NCBI GenBank assembly: GCA_002441005.1
Contig: DJWO01000011.1
Span: 77,483-141,482, forward strand
DNA length: 64,000 bases
Direction of reading: 5' to 3'
Source of the DNA: Candidatus Aminicenantes bacterium UBA6228
GTDB taxonomy: Bacteria > Acidobacteriota > Aminicenantia > Aminicenantales > Saccharicenantaceae
Shown here: positions 17,536 through 25,447 of the stretch, piece by piece
Layout of the letters: every line of letters starts with the position of its first letter
Position numbering within the stretch: the first letter of the stretch is position 1
Program-made: the position numbers and the translations under genes
The notes under the pieces: generated by a model
The model's database searches: none
What the model was told of the DNA's origin: nothing
What the model saw: only the letters and a program-made list of their open reading frames with translations

Positions 17536-18096
17536 ATGGACAGAAGAAGGGTCCGGATAATCAGTCTGGTGAGCAGTCTGCTGTTTTTAGTTCTGAGCAG
17601 CCAGGCCTCGATCCGGCTGGAGGATTTAAAAGCCAGATACGATCCGCTGATTAAAAAACAGGCCGCCAAGCACGGACTACCGCCTGACCTGGTTCATGCC
17701 GTCATCAAAGTCGAGTCCAATTATAATCAATTTGCCGTGTCTGATAAGGGAGCACTGGGATTAATGCAGTTGATGCCGGAGACCGCCATGAAATATGGCG
17801 TGATGAATGTTTTCGACCCGGAACAAAATATTGAAGGCGGAGTTAAATACTTAAAAGATTTAGTAAAGTTATATAAAGGCGACCGGAATCTGGTTCTAGC
17901 TGCCTATAATGCCGGCCAGCAGGCAGTCCAAAAACATAATGGTGTTCCTCCTTACGCCGAAACCAGGAATTATCTAAAAAAAGTAGAGTATAAAAACCCC
18001 TACATCAGGACCAAGACTATTGTTTACCGCTATTACGATGAGAACGGCCAACTGTGCTTAACCAACAACCCCTATTATCTTCCGGGCAAGAAATAA
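17536..18096 (+). CDS. Exported lytic transglycosylase (SLT domain)
   Basis: An N-terminal hydrophobic segment (residues 7-25, ISLVSSLLFLVLSSQAS) predicts export to the periplasm. Residues about 45-150 form a goose-type lysozyme/Slt domain: KVESNYNQFAVSDKGALGLMQLMP contains the catalytic Glu (in KVESN) and the GLMQ motif (read here as one block), followed by LAAYNAG. It would cleave the glycan strands of peptidoglycan. The tail (YRYYDENGQLCLTNNP) resembles the DUF4124-like strand motif found at the end of some of these enzymes. It stands alone, 68 nt after alaS and convergent with the lipid kinase gene. Confidence 0.92.
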   Translation: MDRRRVRIISLVSSLLFLVLSSQASIRLEDLKARYDPLIKKQAAKHGLPPDLVHAVIKVESNYNQFAVSDKGALGLMQLMPETAMKYGVMNVFDPEQNIEGGVKYLKDLVKLYKGDRNLVLAAYNAGQQAVQKHNGVPPYAETRNYLKKVEYKNPYIRTKTIVYRYYDENGQLCLTNNPYYLPGKK

Positions 18097-18122
18097 CTGG
18101 CCGTTAGTTCCAGGTTGACAGT

Positions 18123-19067
18123 TTATTTCAGAAACCCCTTGATTTGAAGAGAGGCGGGGATAAGATTAAAAGTCGCCGGCAGGCTACCGACTTGCTCACC
18201 ATCAACTTCAATTAAGACCTGTTCCTGACCAGGGGCAGAAACCTCAATCTTCTGTCCGCGCCGCCAGGTAACTTTATGATAATTAAGATGACTGCCATTG
18301 ACCAGCTTCCAGCCATGAAGACAGAATTCAAGGAAAGTCAGACCTTTGACCAGAATCAGATCGAACAGGCTGTCGTTCAGCCTGGCCCGGGGAGCTATCT
18401 TCAGACCTTTGCCAAAAATACGCCCGTTAGCTATGGCTCCGATCAGATAATTACCGCTACCTGCTTTCAGGCCATCAACGGACAGTTCAACCTGGTGGCC
18501 TTTAAAAGTGCGCATAGTATTAATCAAACAGAGAATATAACTGGAGGCTCTTCTCTCCAGCCTGCTTCTGTTGACTTCCCGGACCACCTCTCCTCCCAGG
18601 CCAAAATCAGCAATGTTTAAAAAATAGCGTTGGGCTGGCTGGCCGTTTTCGTCCCGATAGGTTACCTGGCCAAGATCAATAGATTGTTGTGGTGCCTCTG
18701 AGATGAATTTGACAGCATTCTTCAGATTCCTGGGAATATTCAAGCTTCTGGTAAAATCACAGCCGGTGCCAGAAGGAACCAGGCCAAGGGTGGCTTCCGG
18801 GTTGATTATCTTCTGCTCGTCGAAAAAGCCATTGGCGATTTCATTGGCAGTGCCATCGCCGCCAACACCAATAAGAAGGTCGGCCCCATCTTTAATTGCT
18901 TCCCGGGCTAAATCGGTAGCTTGAGATGGCCGCTCGGTAAAGTCATATCTAAAATCTTTTAAAAAATACTTAAGAACAGCTTTGATCTCCGCCCATCGAT
19001 GCCTGGTCCGGCCGCGATTAGAAGCCGGATTGACTATCACCCGGGTTTTGAGGAATTGATGTTTCAT
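18123..19067 (-). CDS. Diacylglycerol/lipid kinase family protein (YegS/BmrU type)
   Basis: The DAGK catalytic domain is clear: VIVNPASNRGRTRHRW at the N-terminus, LIGVGGDGTANEIANGF (the GGDGT nucleotide loop), LGLVPSGTGCDFTRSLNIP, and the C-terminal VDGEQVGSLPATF block. It would phosphorylate a lipid alcohol such as diacylglycerol, or act in undecaprenol or phospholipid recycling; specificity cannot be assigned. Length (314 residues) is normal. Its first 50 nt overlap the end of the next membrane-protein gene on the same strand. A GTG at codon 10 would reduce this overlap but trims the conserved first strand. Confidence 0.9.
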   Translation of the reverse strand: MKHQFLKTRVIVNPASNRGRTRHRWAEIKAVLKYFLKDFRYDFTERPSQATDLAREAIKDGADLLIGVGGDGTANEIANGFFDEQKIINPEATLGLVPSGTGCDFTRSLNIPRNLKNAVKFISEAPQQSIDLGQVTYRDENGQPAQRYFLNIADFGLGGEVVREVNRSRLERRASSYILCLINTMRTFKGHQVELSVDGLKAGSGNYLIGAIANGRIFGKGLKIAPRARLNDSLFDLILVKGLTFLEFCLHGWKLVNGSHLNYHKVTWRRGQKIEVSAPGQEQVLIEVDGEQVGSLPATFNLIPASLQIKGFLK

Positions 19068-19545
19068 CCTTAATTTCCTTGAGCGGTTCTTTTTTGAATA
19101 AAGAATAGCCTACCAATCCGCCAATGGCTCCAAAAAGAGCAAAAAACAGAGTTGAAAGAAGCAGGCTGACCAGGATAGAAGAGAAGTCCGCTGCCTGGTA
19201 GTTTATTTTCAGCAACTCGTCCCAGCCTGGCGGCAGTTCTTTCATAAACTTGGAAGCACTGGTCATGAATCTCTGGACAATTCTGAGATTTACGGGGGTT
19301 AAAGGAATTTCCAGCAGAAAATTAATTAGGCCGCCTATGACTCCGGCCAGAGCCCCGACCAGCAGGCCGTCGCTCGATTTTAAGGGGAAAGAAGTTCTCC
19401 GGTTCAAAAGATAGAAGGAGAAAATAGCTCCGGCCACGACCCACAGGCAGCAGAGGCAATTAAGAAAAGGAATAGCTGAAGCTACACCCATCAGGGCGCC
19501 GCCAATCAGGGCCGAGATGAAGTATTCTGGCTGCGTTTTCTCCAT
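19018..19545 (-). CDS. Multi-pass membrane protein of unknown function
   Basis: I do not recognise the family with certainty. The 175-residue protein has about four hydrophobic segments (residues 8-30, 33-47, 60-80 and 125-148). It has a cysteine-rich turn (NCLCC) between the first two, and glycine-rich helices (GALAGVIGGLINFLL, GAIGGLVGYSLF). The C-terminus is charged and soluble. A good SD (GAGGTAAG) precedes the ATG. It overlaps the downstream lipid kinase gene by 50 nt, so the two are translated from one mRNA. Confidence 0.75.
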   Translation of the reverse strand: MEKTQPEYFISALIGGALMGVASAIPFLNCLCCLWVVAGAIFSFYLLNRRTSFPLKSSDGLLVGALAGVIGGLINFLLEIPLTPVNLRIVQRFMTSASKFMKELPPGWDELLKINYQAADFSSILVSLLLSTLFFALFGAIGGLVGYSLFKKEPLKEIKDETSIPQNPGDSQSGF

Positions 19546-19591
19546 ATCTTACCTCGAATCAAAGGCCTTAAAAACCATCTAATTTTATGAA

Positions 19592-20086
19592 TTAAGGCGA
19601 ACTTTTGCAAACTGAATCTTCAGGCTGGGAAGCTGGGCTAAGTTCCCGGAGGGCTTTAAACCAGAAAAAGGGCAAGCAACTTGACCAGATAAAACCGGTC
19701 ATAGTTTTGATAAAAAGTGGACTGTCCCAGAGGCTTAATAAATTTAATAAAAAATCAAAACCCATGGGTAGAGCCAGGATAATTATTAAGGTTGGCCTGG
19801 TTTCAAACCAGTTCTTCAATTTTTTTCCCCAGAAGAGATAGATAAGGGTGCTTAAAAAGAAGCTGGCATAAATCCCAGAGCAGCGGCTGCAAACAGCCAG
19901 CTGGTGGCCAGCTAAAAAATAACTTCTCACTGGTTGCTGGTGACAGAAGGGTGAGTAAAGTGCATAAATAAGGCCGGAAATAGCCGGCCGTCTGGCTAGC
20001 AGCCAGGGGGCCAGGAGAATTCCAGCCAGAATTGTCCCTGACAAAAGGACAGTTACTGACCACCAGAAATACTTAGAAACCTTCAT
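19592..20086 (-). CDS. DUF2085 family membrane protein
   Basis: The DUF2085 signature is present: a first membrane helix (residues 8-30), then FCHQQPVRSYFLAGHQLAVCSRCSGIY, whose cysteines and His (CHQ, CSRC) are the conserved feature of the family, followed by three more hydrophobic helices. Length (164 residues) fits. Function is unknown; the Cys/His set suggests metal or redox chemistry at the membrane, which is inference. It is the first gene of the three-gene minus-strand cluster and is divergent from the TPR protein gene. Confidence 0.85.
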   Translation of the reverse strand: MKVSKYFWWSVTVLLSGTILAGILLAPWLLARRPAISGLIYALYSPFCHQQPVRSYFLAGHQLAVCSRCSGIYASFFLSTLIYLFWGKKLKNWFETRPTLIIILALPMGFDFLLNLLSLWDSPLFIKTMTGFIWSSCLPFFWFKALRELSPASQPEDSVCKSSP

Positions 20087-20113
20087 CTTTTCAAGTCCTG
20101 GCCAATATTAAAT

Positions 20114-20141
20114 TTGACTTTAGCTATAAGGATAATATAAA
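20114..20141 (+). promoter_or_regulatory. Candidate promoter of the TPR protein gene
   Basis: TTGACT (20114-20119) and TATAAA (20136-20141) are separated by 16 nt, 30 nt before the chosen start codon and within the divergent intergenic region. Confidence 0.5.
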
Positions 20142-20171
20142 TATAAAGCAGATGGAATGGAAGGAGGCATG

Positions 20172-22007
20172 ATGAGGAAGTACTATCATTTCTTGCTGGT
20201 GATAGTGTTTTTTTCTGTTATGGCCGTTCAGGTCTATTCTCAGGAGCAGCCATCAGAAGAAATTTTGAGCCAATATGCCAGCGGGGTGGTAACCATACTG
20301 GCCTGGGACAATAATAAGAATACAGTCGGGGAGGGCTGCGGACTGGCCCTAACTGACAGCTTGATAGTTGTTCCCTATAATTTTATTTCTCAGGCAACAG
20401 AAGCCGAAATCACCAGTTCATCGGGGAAAAAATCCAGGGTAGAAGCTCTAGTGGCAGTTGACCGCCTGTACAACCTGGCCCTGGTCCGTCTGAAGGGTAA
20501 ACTGGATCTAAAATCTGTCCCTCTGGGGACATCTGAAGGGCTGACAACTGGTGCCCGCCTGGCCACCCTGTCAGAAATAAATGGTCAGATCATTATCACC
20601 TCAGGGGAAATGCGCGGCTGGCTGGAATTAACTAAAGGCAAGACGCAAGTCATGGCCATTTCAATGAGTCTGGACAAACCGGCCAGTGGGTCGCCTATTT
20701 TTGGGGCTAAAAACGAAGTAGTTGGCCTGGCTTTGGTCCTGGAGGCGGGTATCAAATTCGGCGTGCCAGTTGAATCTCTTTTGACTCTTGACCGGACTGG
20801 CCGGGGCCGGGAGCTTAAGAGCTCGCCTAAAGAAGCTTATTTTGAGACGCCAGAAGGAAGCTTTCTGGCCGGCAAAGCGGCCTGCCAGCTCAATGAGCCA
20901 GCAGCGGCCATTCGCTTTTTTGAAAAATATGTAAAATTGAGACCAGATGAAGGGGAGCCATACCTTTGTCTTGGACGTTGTTATTATCAGCTGAGTGATT
21001 ATACTCACTCCTATAGCAGTTACAGCCGGGCCCTGCAGTTGATACCGGACGACCCGCAGGCACTTTACGGGCTGGGCTTAAACCTTTTGCGGCAAAAGAA
21101 TTTTAAAGAAGCAGCAGAATTAATGGAAAAAGCTCTGGCCAGCGGACTGGTCTCAAAAGAGGCCTTTTTTGAACTGGCTTCAGCTTATGAAGAACTTCAG
21201 GCTTATGGCCAGGCAGCCGGTTATTACCTTAAATATGTTGAGTCTCAGCCCGAGCATGTCTGGAACGGCTGGTTCAAACTGGCTCAGGCTTATCAAAAAA
21301 ATAGCGAGACAGAGAAAGCGATTGAGGCTTACCGGCAGGCCCTTAAATTAAGGCCAGAAGATATCAACAGCAACTATAACCTGGCTTTACTGCTGGCGGC
21401 AAACAAACAATACACTGAAGCTGAACAGTCTTATAAAAAGCTGATTGAGCTCAATACTCGTGATGCTCTATTTTATTACAATCAGATTATTCAGATGTAT
21501 GACCAGGCTGGCCAGTATGAACAGGCTCTGGAGTCAGTTAAAAAAATAATTGAATTAAATCCCAAAAGCGAGGTGGCTGTTTACAATCTGGGTATCATGT
21601 ATTATAAGTTAAACCGCTTTGAGGAAGCAGCTAAAACTCTTAACGATTGTTTAGCTTTAAAAAACGATTACACCTCAGCCTGGTATAACCTCGGCCTGGT
21701 TTACAGTAAGCTCGGGCGGCATCAAGAGGCAGCTGAAGCTTTTAAAAAATACACAGCTCTGGCTCCAGAGGACCCCAGCGGCTGGCTGAATTGCGGGCTG
21801 GAATATATGCTGCTTAAAAACTTTGAACAAGCCTTACCCTTCCTGGAAAAAAGCGTCCAGCTTAAGCCTGATGATCCTATGGCCCAATACAATCTGGCCA
21901 TCGTCTTTATCAACCTGAATGATAACTATAGTGCCAGAGAAGTCCTGAAGATTTTGCAGCGGCTTGACCGTAACCTGGCTGACCGCCTGAGCAGGCTGAT
22001 AAAATAG
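20172..22007 (+). CDS. Exported inactive trypsin-like protease domain fused to TPR repeats
   Basis: A signal peptide (about residues 1-24 from this start) precedes a chymotrypsin/HtrA-like fold at residues about 30-215, followed by roughly ten tetratricopeptide repeats to the end (for example YLCLGRCYYQLSDYTHSYSSY, AWYNLGLVYSKLGRHQEAAEAF). The protease triad looks broken: the His position reads VPYNFI (Asn) and the Asp position reads YNLALV (Asn), while the Ser region reads PASGSP. It is therefore probably a binding scaffold in the periplasm rather than a protease. The start is at the ATG after SD AGGAGG (20162-20167); the ATG at 20157 lies before the SD. tRNA-Leu follows. Confidence 0.85.
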   Translation: MRKYYHFLLVIVFFSVMAVQVYSQEQPSEEILSQYASGVVTILAWDNNKNTVGEGCGLALTDSLIVVPYNFISQATEAEITSSSGKKSRVEALVAVDRLYNLALVRLKGKLDLKSVPLGTSEGLTTGARLATLSEINGQIIITSGEMRGWLELTKGKTQVMAISMSLDKPASGSPIFGAKNEVVGLALVLEAGIKFGVPVESLLTLDRTGRGRELKSSPKEAYFETPEGSFLAGKAACQLNEPAAAIRFFEKYVKLRPDEGEPYLCLGRCYYQLSDYTHSYSSYSRALQLIPDDPQALYGLGLNLLRQKNFKEAAELMEKALASGLVSKEAFFELASAYEELQAYGQAAGYYLKYVESQPEHVWNGWFKLAQAYQKNSETEKAIEAYRQALKLRPEDINSNYNLALLLAANKQYTEAEQSYKKLIELNTRDALFYYNQIIQMYDQAGQYEQALESVKKIIELNPKSEVAVYNLGIMYYKLNRFEEAAKTLNDCLALKNDYTSAWYNLGLVYSKLGRHQEAAEAFKKYTALAPEDPSGWLNCGLEYMLLKNFEQALPFLEKSVQLKPDDPMAQYNLAIVFINLNDNYSAREVLKILQRLDRNLADRLSRLIK

Positions 22008-22099
22008 ATGGGTGATTGACTAACAGGCCAATCTGTGGTATTTAAATCTTTTATCTGGCCCCGCGCTTCCAAAGTATTGAGTTGATTTTCTTTGATATC

Positions 22100-22184
22100 G
22101 GGCAGGTGGCGGAATTGGCAGACGCACTAGGCTTAGGACCTAGTTCCTGAATAAGGAGTGCGGGTTCGATTCCCGCTCTGCCCA
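22100..22184 (+). tRNA. tRNA-Leu (anticodon UAG)
   Basis: An 85-nt class II tRNA with a 7-bp acceptor stem (GGGCAGG with TCTGCCC) and discriminator A at 22184. The D-arm is in GGCGGAATTGGCAGACGC. The anticodon stem is CTAGG/CCTAG around loop CTTAGGA (anticodon TAG, 22134-22136). The variable arm is long (TTCCTGAATAAGGAG region) and the T-arm is GCGGGTTCGATTCCCGC. The 3' CCA is not encoded. It sits between the TPR gene and tig. Confidence 0.97.
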
Positions 22185-22260
22185 CTACCAATTTTTCCAT
22201 AAAGGCTTTAGCCGGAAAATTAACTGCCGCCAGGCCTGAAATTTTATGACAGGGAAAAAA

Positions 22261-23538
22261 ATGGAACAGAATCTTCCGCCAGAACGTTTAAAAATTATCA
22301 GCCCGGTAATTCGAGAACTGGAAATTGAAATTCAACCCGAAGAAGTAAAAAAGGAGTATGAAAAAGTAGTTGACAATTATGTGGCCAAAGCCAGACTGCC
22401 CGGCTTCCGGCAGGGGCATGCTCCCCGGGAGATGGTGTCCAGGATGTTTGCCGCTGAAATCAGGGAAGCTATCCTGGATAATCTTGTTCCGGACTATTTG
22501 AAGCGAGAACTGGAAGCTCTGGGGGTTGTTCCAGTTAATCTGCCAACAGTCAAATCCCTTGATTTTGATCTGGAAAAGGGGATTAAGTTTGAGGTCTCAT
22601 TTGAGGTTTGGCCGGTAATTGAGCTGCCAGCTAACTATCTGGATAATAAAGTCAGGCAGGAAGAAGTTAAGGTCGAAGAAAAAGAAGTCAATGATGTTCT
22701 GAAAAACCTGCAGGAAAATGCGGTCGAATACCTGCCGGTAAATGACCGGCCGGTAGCCAATGATGACTATGTCGTTATCGAAATTCAGGGCAAAGAAGTC
22801 GAAACTAAAAAGTTTATGCCGGCCGAAAAAGTGATTGTTCTGGCTGGCCATCAGGAAAACGAGCCCCAGCTAAACCAGGCTCTGCTTGGCCTTGGTCAGG
22901 GAGAAGAAAAGACTTTTGAGGTAGAATATCCGGCGGATTATGGACAGAAAAAATTTGCCGGCAAAAAAATCGAATACCGGATAAAGGTCCTGGAAATAAA
23001 AGAAAAAAAACTGCCGGAGTTAAATGACGAATTAGCTAAAACCATCGACCAGGTCTCTGGCCTGGAAGAGCTAAAACGAAAAATTTATGAGGATTTGCTT
23101 AAGCACCGCCAGCAGGAAGCTGCTGACCGGGCCCTGAATGAATTTCTGGAGAAGCTGGCCGCTGGCCTTGACTTGAGCTTACCGGAAAGTCTGATCAAAG
23201 AAGAAGTTCAGACGATTATCAACCGTCAATTCAAGGAGGCCGACTGGAACAGGCTGCCGGCCGAACTCCGTCATCAGGTGGAAGAACAAGCCCGGAAACA
23301 GGCAGAAAAGAACCTTAAAAATCATTTACTAATGAGAAAAATCATCGAGCAGGAAGGCTTGAAAGTCACCGAGGATGAGTATAAGGAAGATTTGAAAAAA
23401 ATTGCCGAGGAAAGAAATATTCCCCTCAGCCAGCTGAAATCTGCCTTGAGTCAGGAAGATCGTGAAGGAGAGTGGAAGTTTAATCTTCTATTCCAAAAGG
23501 GCATTGACTTTTTAAAAGAGAAAGTTATAATAAAATAA
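22261..23538 (+). CDS. tig: Trigger factor
   Basis: Ribosome-associated chaperone and peptidyl-prolyl isomerase. The N-terminal ribosome-binding domain has the family loop (ARLPGFRQGHAPREM). The central FKBP-like domain has DDYVVIEIQG, GLGQGEEKTFEVEYPADYG and FAGKKIEYRIKV. The C-terminal half is the helical chaperone arm (ESLIKEEV, LRKQAEKNLKNHLLMRKI-like). Length is 425 residues. I chose the ATG at 22261, which follows AGGGA; an in-frame ATG at 22246 has no ribosome site. It leads the tig-clpP-clpX-lon set. Confidence 0.95.
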   Translation: MEQNLPPERLKIISPVIRELEIEIQPEEVKKEYEKVVDNYVAKARLPGFRQGHAPREMVSRMFAAEIREAILDNLVPDYLKRELEALGVVPVNLPTVKSLDFDLEKGIKFEVSFEVWPVIELPANYLDNKVRQEEVKVEEKEVNDVLKNLQENAVEYLPVNDRPVANDDYVVIEIQGKEVETKKFMPAEKVIVLAGHQENEPQLNQALLGLGQGEEKTFEVEYPADYGQKKFAGKKIEYRIKVLEIKEKKLPELNDELAKTIDQVSGLEELKRKIYEDLLKHRQQEAADRALNEFLEKLAAGLDLSLPESLIKEEVQTIINRQFKEADWNRLPAELRHQVEEQARKQAEKNLKNHLLMRKIIEQEGLKVTEDEYKEDLKKIAEERNIPLSQLKSALSQEDREGEWKFNLLFQKGIDFLKEKVIIK

Positions 23539-23549
23539 AAAGCTTGCCA

Positions 23550-24146
23550 ATGGCCTTAGTTCCTTTCGTTATTGAATCAGATGGGCGCAGTGAGCGCGGT
23601 TTTGATATTTATTCCAGGCTATTAAGAGACAGGATCATTTTCCTGGGGACAGAAATAAACGATGAGGTCGCTAATCTGGTCGTTGCTCAGCTCTTATATC
23701 TGGAAGCCGAAGGCCAGGATAAGGAAATTTCAGTTTATATAAACTCACCTGGAGGTAATATTACTGCCGGTCTGGCTATTTATGACACGATGCAATTTGT
23801 TGCAGCTCCGGTGACCACTATTTGCTTGGGGCAGGCCGCAAGTATGGCGGCGGTCCTGTTGGCTGGTGGCCGGCCTGGCCGCCGGTTTTCACTGCCCAGT
23901 GCCCGGATTATTCTTCATCAACCCTTTGGTGGTTTTCAGGGGCAGGCCAGTGATATTGCTATCCAGGCTAAGGAAATTTTGAGGATGAGGGAAACTTTAA
24001 ACCGGATTTTGTCTAATCATACAGGTCAGGCGATCGACCGGATCCAGGCCGACATTGACCGTGATTTTATTATGACTCCGGATCAGGCCAAAGACTATGG
24101 ACTGATCGACCAGATCATCAGCTCCAGGAAAGAGAGTTTGTCCTGA
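23550..24146 (+). CDS. clpP: ATP-dependent Clp protease proteolytic subunit
   Basis: Serine peptidase that forms the double-ring ClpP chamber. The catalytic Ser lies in GQAASMAAVLL and the His in IILHQPFGG. Other family blocks are RDRIIFLGTEINDEVAN, YINSPGGNITAGLAIYDTM and the late DRDFIMTPDQAKDYGLID. Length (198 residues) is typical. I use the ATG at 23550; a TTG at 23544 is also in frame. It lies 11 nt after tig and about 50 nt before clpX, the standard order. Confidence 0.97.
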   Translation: MALVPFVIESDGRSERGFDIYSRLLRDRIIFLGTEINDEVANLVVAQLLYLEAEGQDKEISVYINSPGGNITAGLAIYDTMQFVAAPVTTICLGQAASMAAVLLAGGRPGRRFSLPSARIILHQPFGGFQGQASDIAIQAKEILRMRETLNRILSNHTGQAIDRIQADIDRDFIMTPDQAKDYGLIDQIISSRKESLS

Positions 24147-24195
24147 GTAACAGCCAGAGCTTAGTTAAACCCGAACTTAAATCGAGGTGCTGACC

Positions 24196-25446
24196 ATGAC
24201 TTCCAACAGTCAGAGTTCTAACTCCACCATTAAATGCAGTTTTTGTCATCGCTCCGAAACTCAGGTAAAAAAAATGATTGCCGGGCCAGAAGGGGTTTAT
24301 ATCTGTGAACATTGTATCGGGATAGCCAGCGCCATTTTAAAAGCCGGACGGTCGGAGGCAGTTGCTGGCCAGCCCAAAGATGAACATAAATTAAGGCCGG
24401 TAGAAATAAAAAAGGCTCTGGATGAATATATTATCGGTCAGGATGAAGCCAAGAAAAAAATTGCGGTTGCTGTTTATAACCACTATAAGAGAATCAGCCA
24501 GCCCCGCGGAACAAACGAGGTAGAAATTGATAAGAGCAATCTCTTGTTTATCGGTCCAACCGGCACGGGCAAAACGTTAATGGCTCAGACTCTGGCCAGG
24601 TTGCTGTCAGTTCCTTTTGCCATAGCTGATGCTACCACTTTGACTGAGGCTGGCTACGTCGGTGAGGATGTTGAAAATGTGGTCTTAAGGTTATATCAGG
24701 CGGCTGATGGTGACATCGAAAAAGCCCAGAAAGGCATAATCTATATAGATGAAATAGATAAAATCAGCCGTAAGAGCGAAAATCCTTCTATTACCCGGGA
24801 TGTTTCAGGCGAAGGCGTTCAGCAGGCCTTGCTTAAAATAATAGAGGGGACAGTAGCCAATGTACCGCCTCAAGGCGGGAGGAAACACCCCTATCAGGAG
24901 TTTCTTCAGATTGATACCACTGATATCCTTTTTATCTGTGGCGGGGCCTTTGTCGGTTTGGATAAAATTATTGCTCAACGCCTGGGAAAATCCAGAGTCG
25001 GTTTTAAATCAGAGCTCAAAAAAGAAATGACAGAAGGTGATCTTTTAGGCCATTTAATGCCGGAAGATTTGGTTAGATACGGGTTAATTCCAGAACTGGT
25101 CGGGCGACTGCCAGTTATAGCTGCCTTTAAGGATTTAACTGAAGAGCAACTGGTTGATATTCTGACTGGCCCAAAAAATGCTATAATAAAGCAGTACCAG
25201 AAATTATTTAAAATGGAGGGCGTGGAACTTGAATTTACTCCGGGGGCTCTGGCGGCTATTGCCAACCAGGCCATGGGAAAAAAGCTGGGAGCCAGGGGGC
25301 TGAGAGCGCTGATGGAAGATTTGATGCTTGATTTAATGTTCTATTTGCCATCAAGAAAAAGAAAACCAAAAATTGTTATCACTGAAGAGATGGTGGGGGA
25401 CAGGCCTCTCAGCTTTGGGAAATATAAAGAAGTAATGGGGGCTTAA
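24196..25446 (+). CDS. clpX: ATP-dependent Clp protease ATP-binding subunit ClpX
   Basis: AAA+ unfoldase that feeds substrates to ClpP. Residues 10-45 form the zinc-binding domain (CSFC...CEHC). The AAA+ core has Walker A (GPTGTGKTLMA), the pore loop region GYVGEDVEN, Walker B (IIYIDEIDKI), the RKH-type loop (GGRKHPYQEF) and sensor 2 (LGARGLRALMED). It has 416 residues, as expected. The start is the ATG at 24196, preceded by GAGGTG; a GTG at 24187 is in frame but overlaps that SD. lon begins 1 nt after its stop. Confidence 0.98.
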   Translation: MTSNSQSSNSTIKCSFCHRSETQVKKMIAGPEGVYICEHCIGIASAILKAGRSEAVAGQPKDEHKLRPVEIKKALDEYIIGQDEAKKKIAVAVYNHYKRISQPRGTNEVEIDKSNLLFIGPTGTGKTLMAQTLARLLSVPFAIADATTLTEAGYVGEDVENVVLRLYQAADGDIEKAQKGIIYIDEIDKISRKSENPSITRDVSGEGVQQALLKIIEGTVANVPPQGGRKHPYQEFLQIDTTDILFICGGAFVGLDKIIAQRLGKSRVGFKSELKKEMTEGDLLGHLMPEDLVRYGLIPELVGRLPVIAAFKDLTEEQLVDILTGPKNAIIKQYQKLFKMEGVELEFTPGALAAIANQAMGKKLGARGLRALMEDLMLDLMFYLPSRKRKPKIVITEEMVGDRPLSFGKYKEVMGA

Positions 25447-25447
25447 A

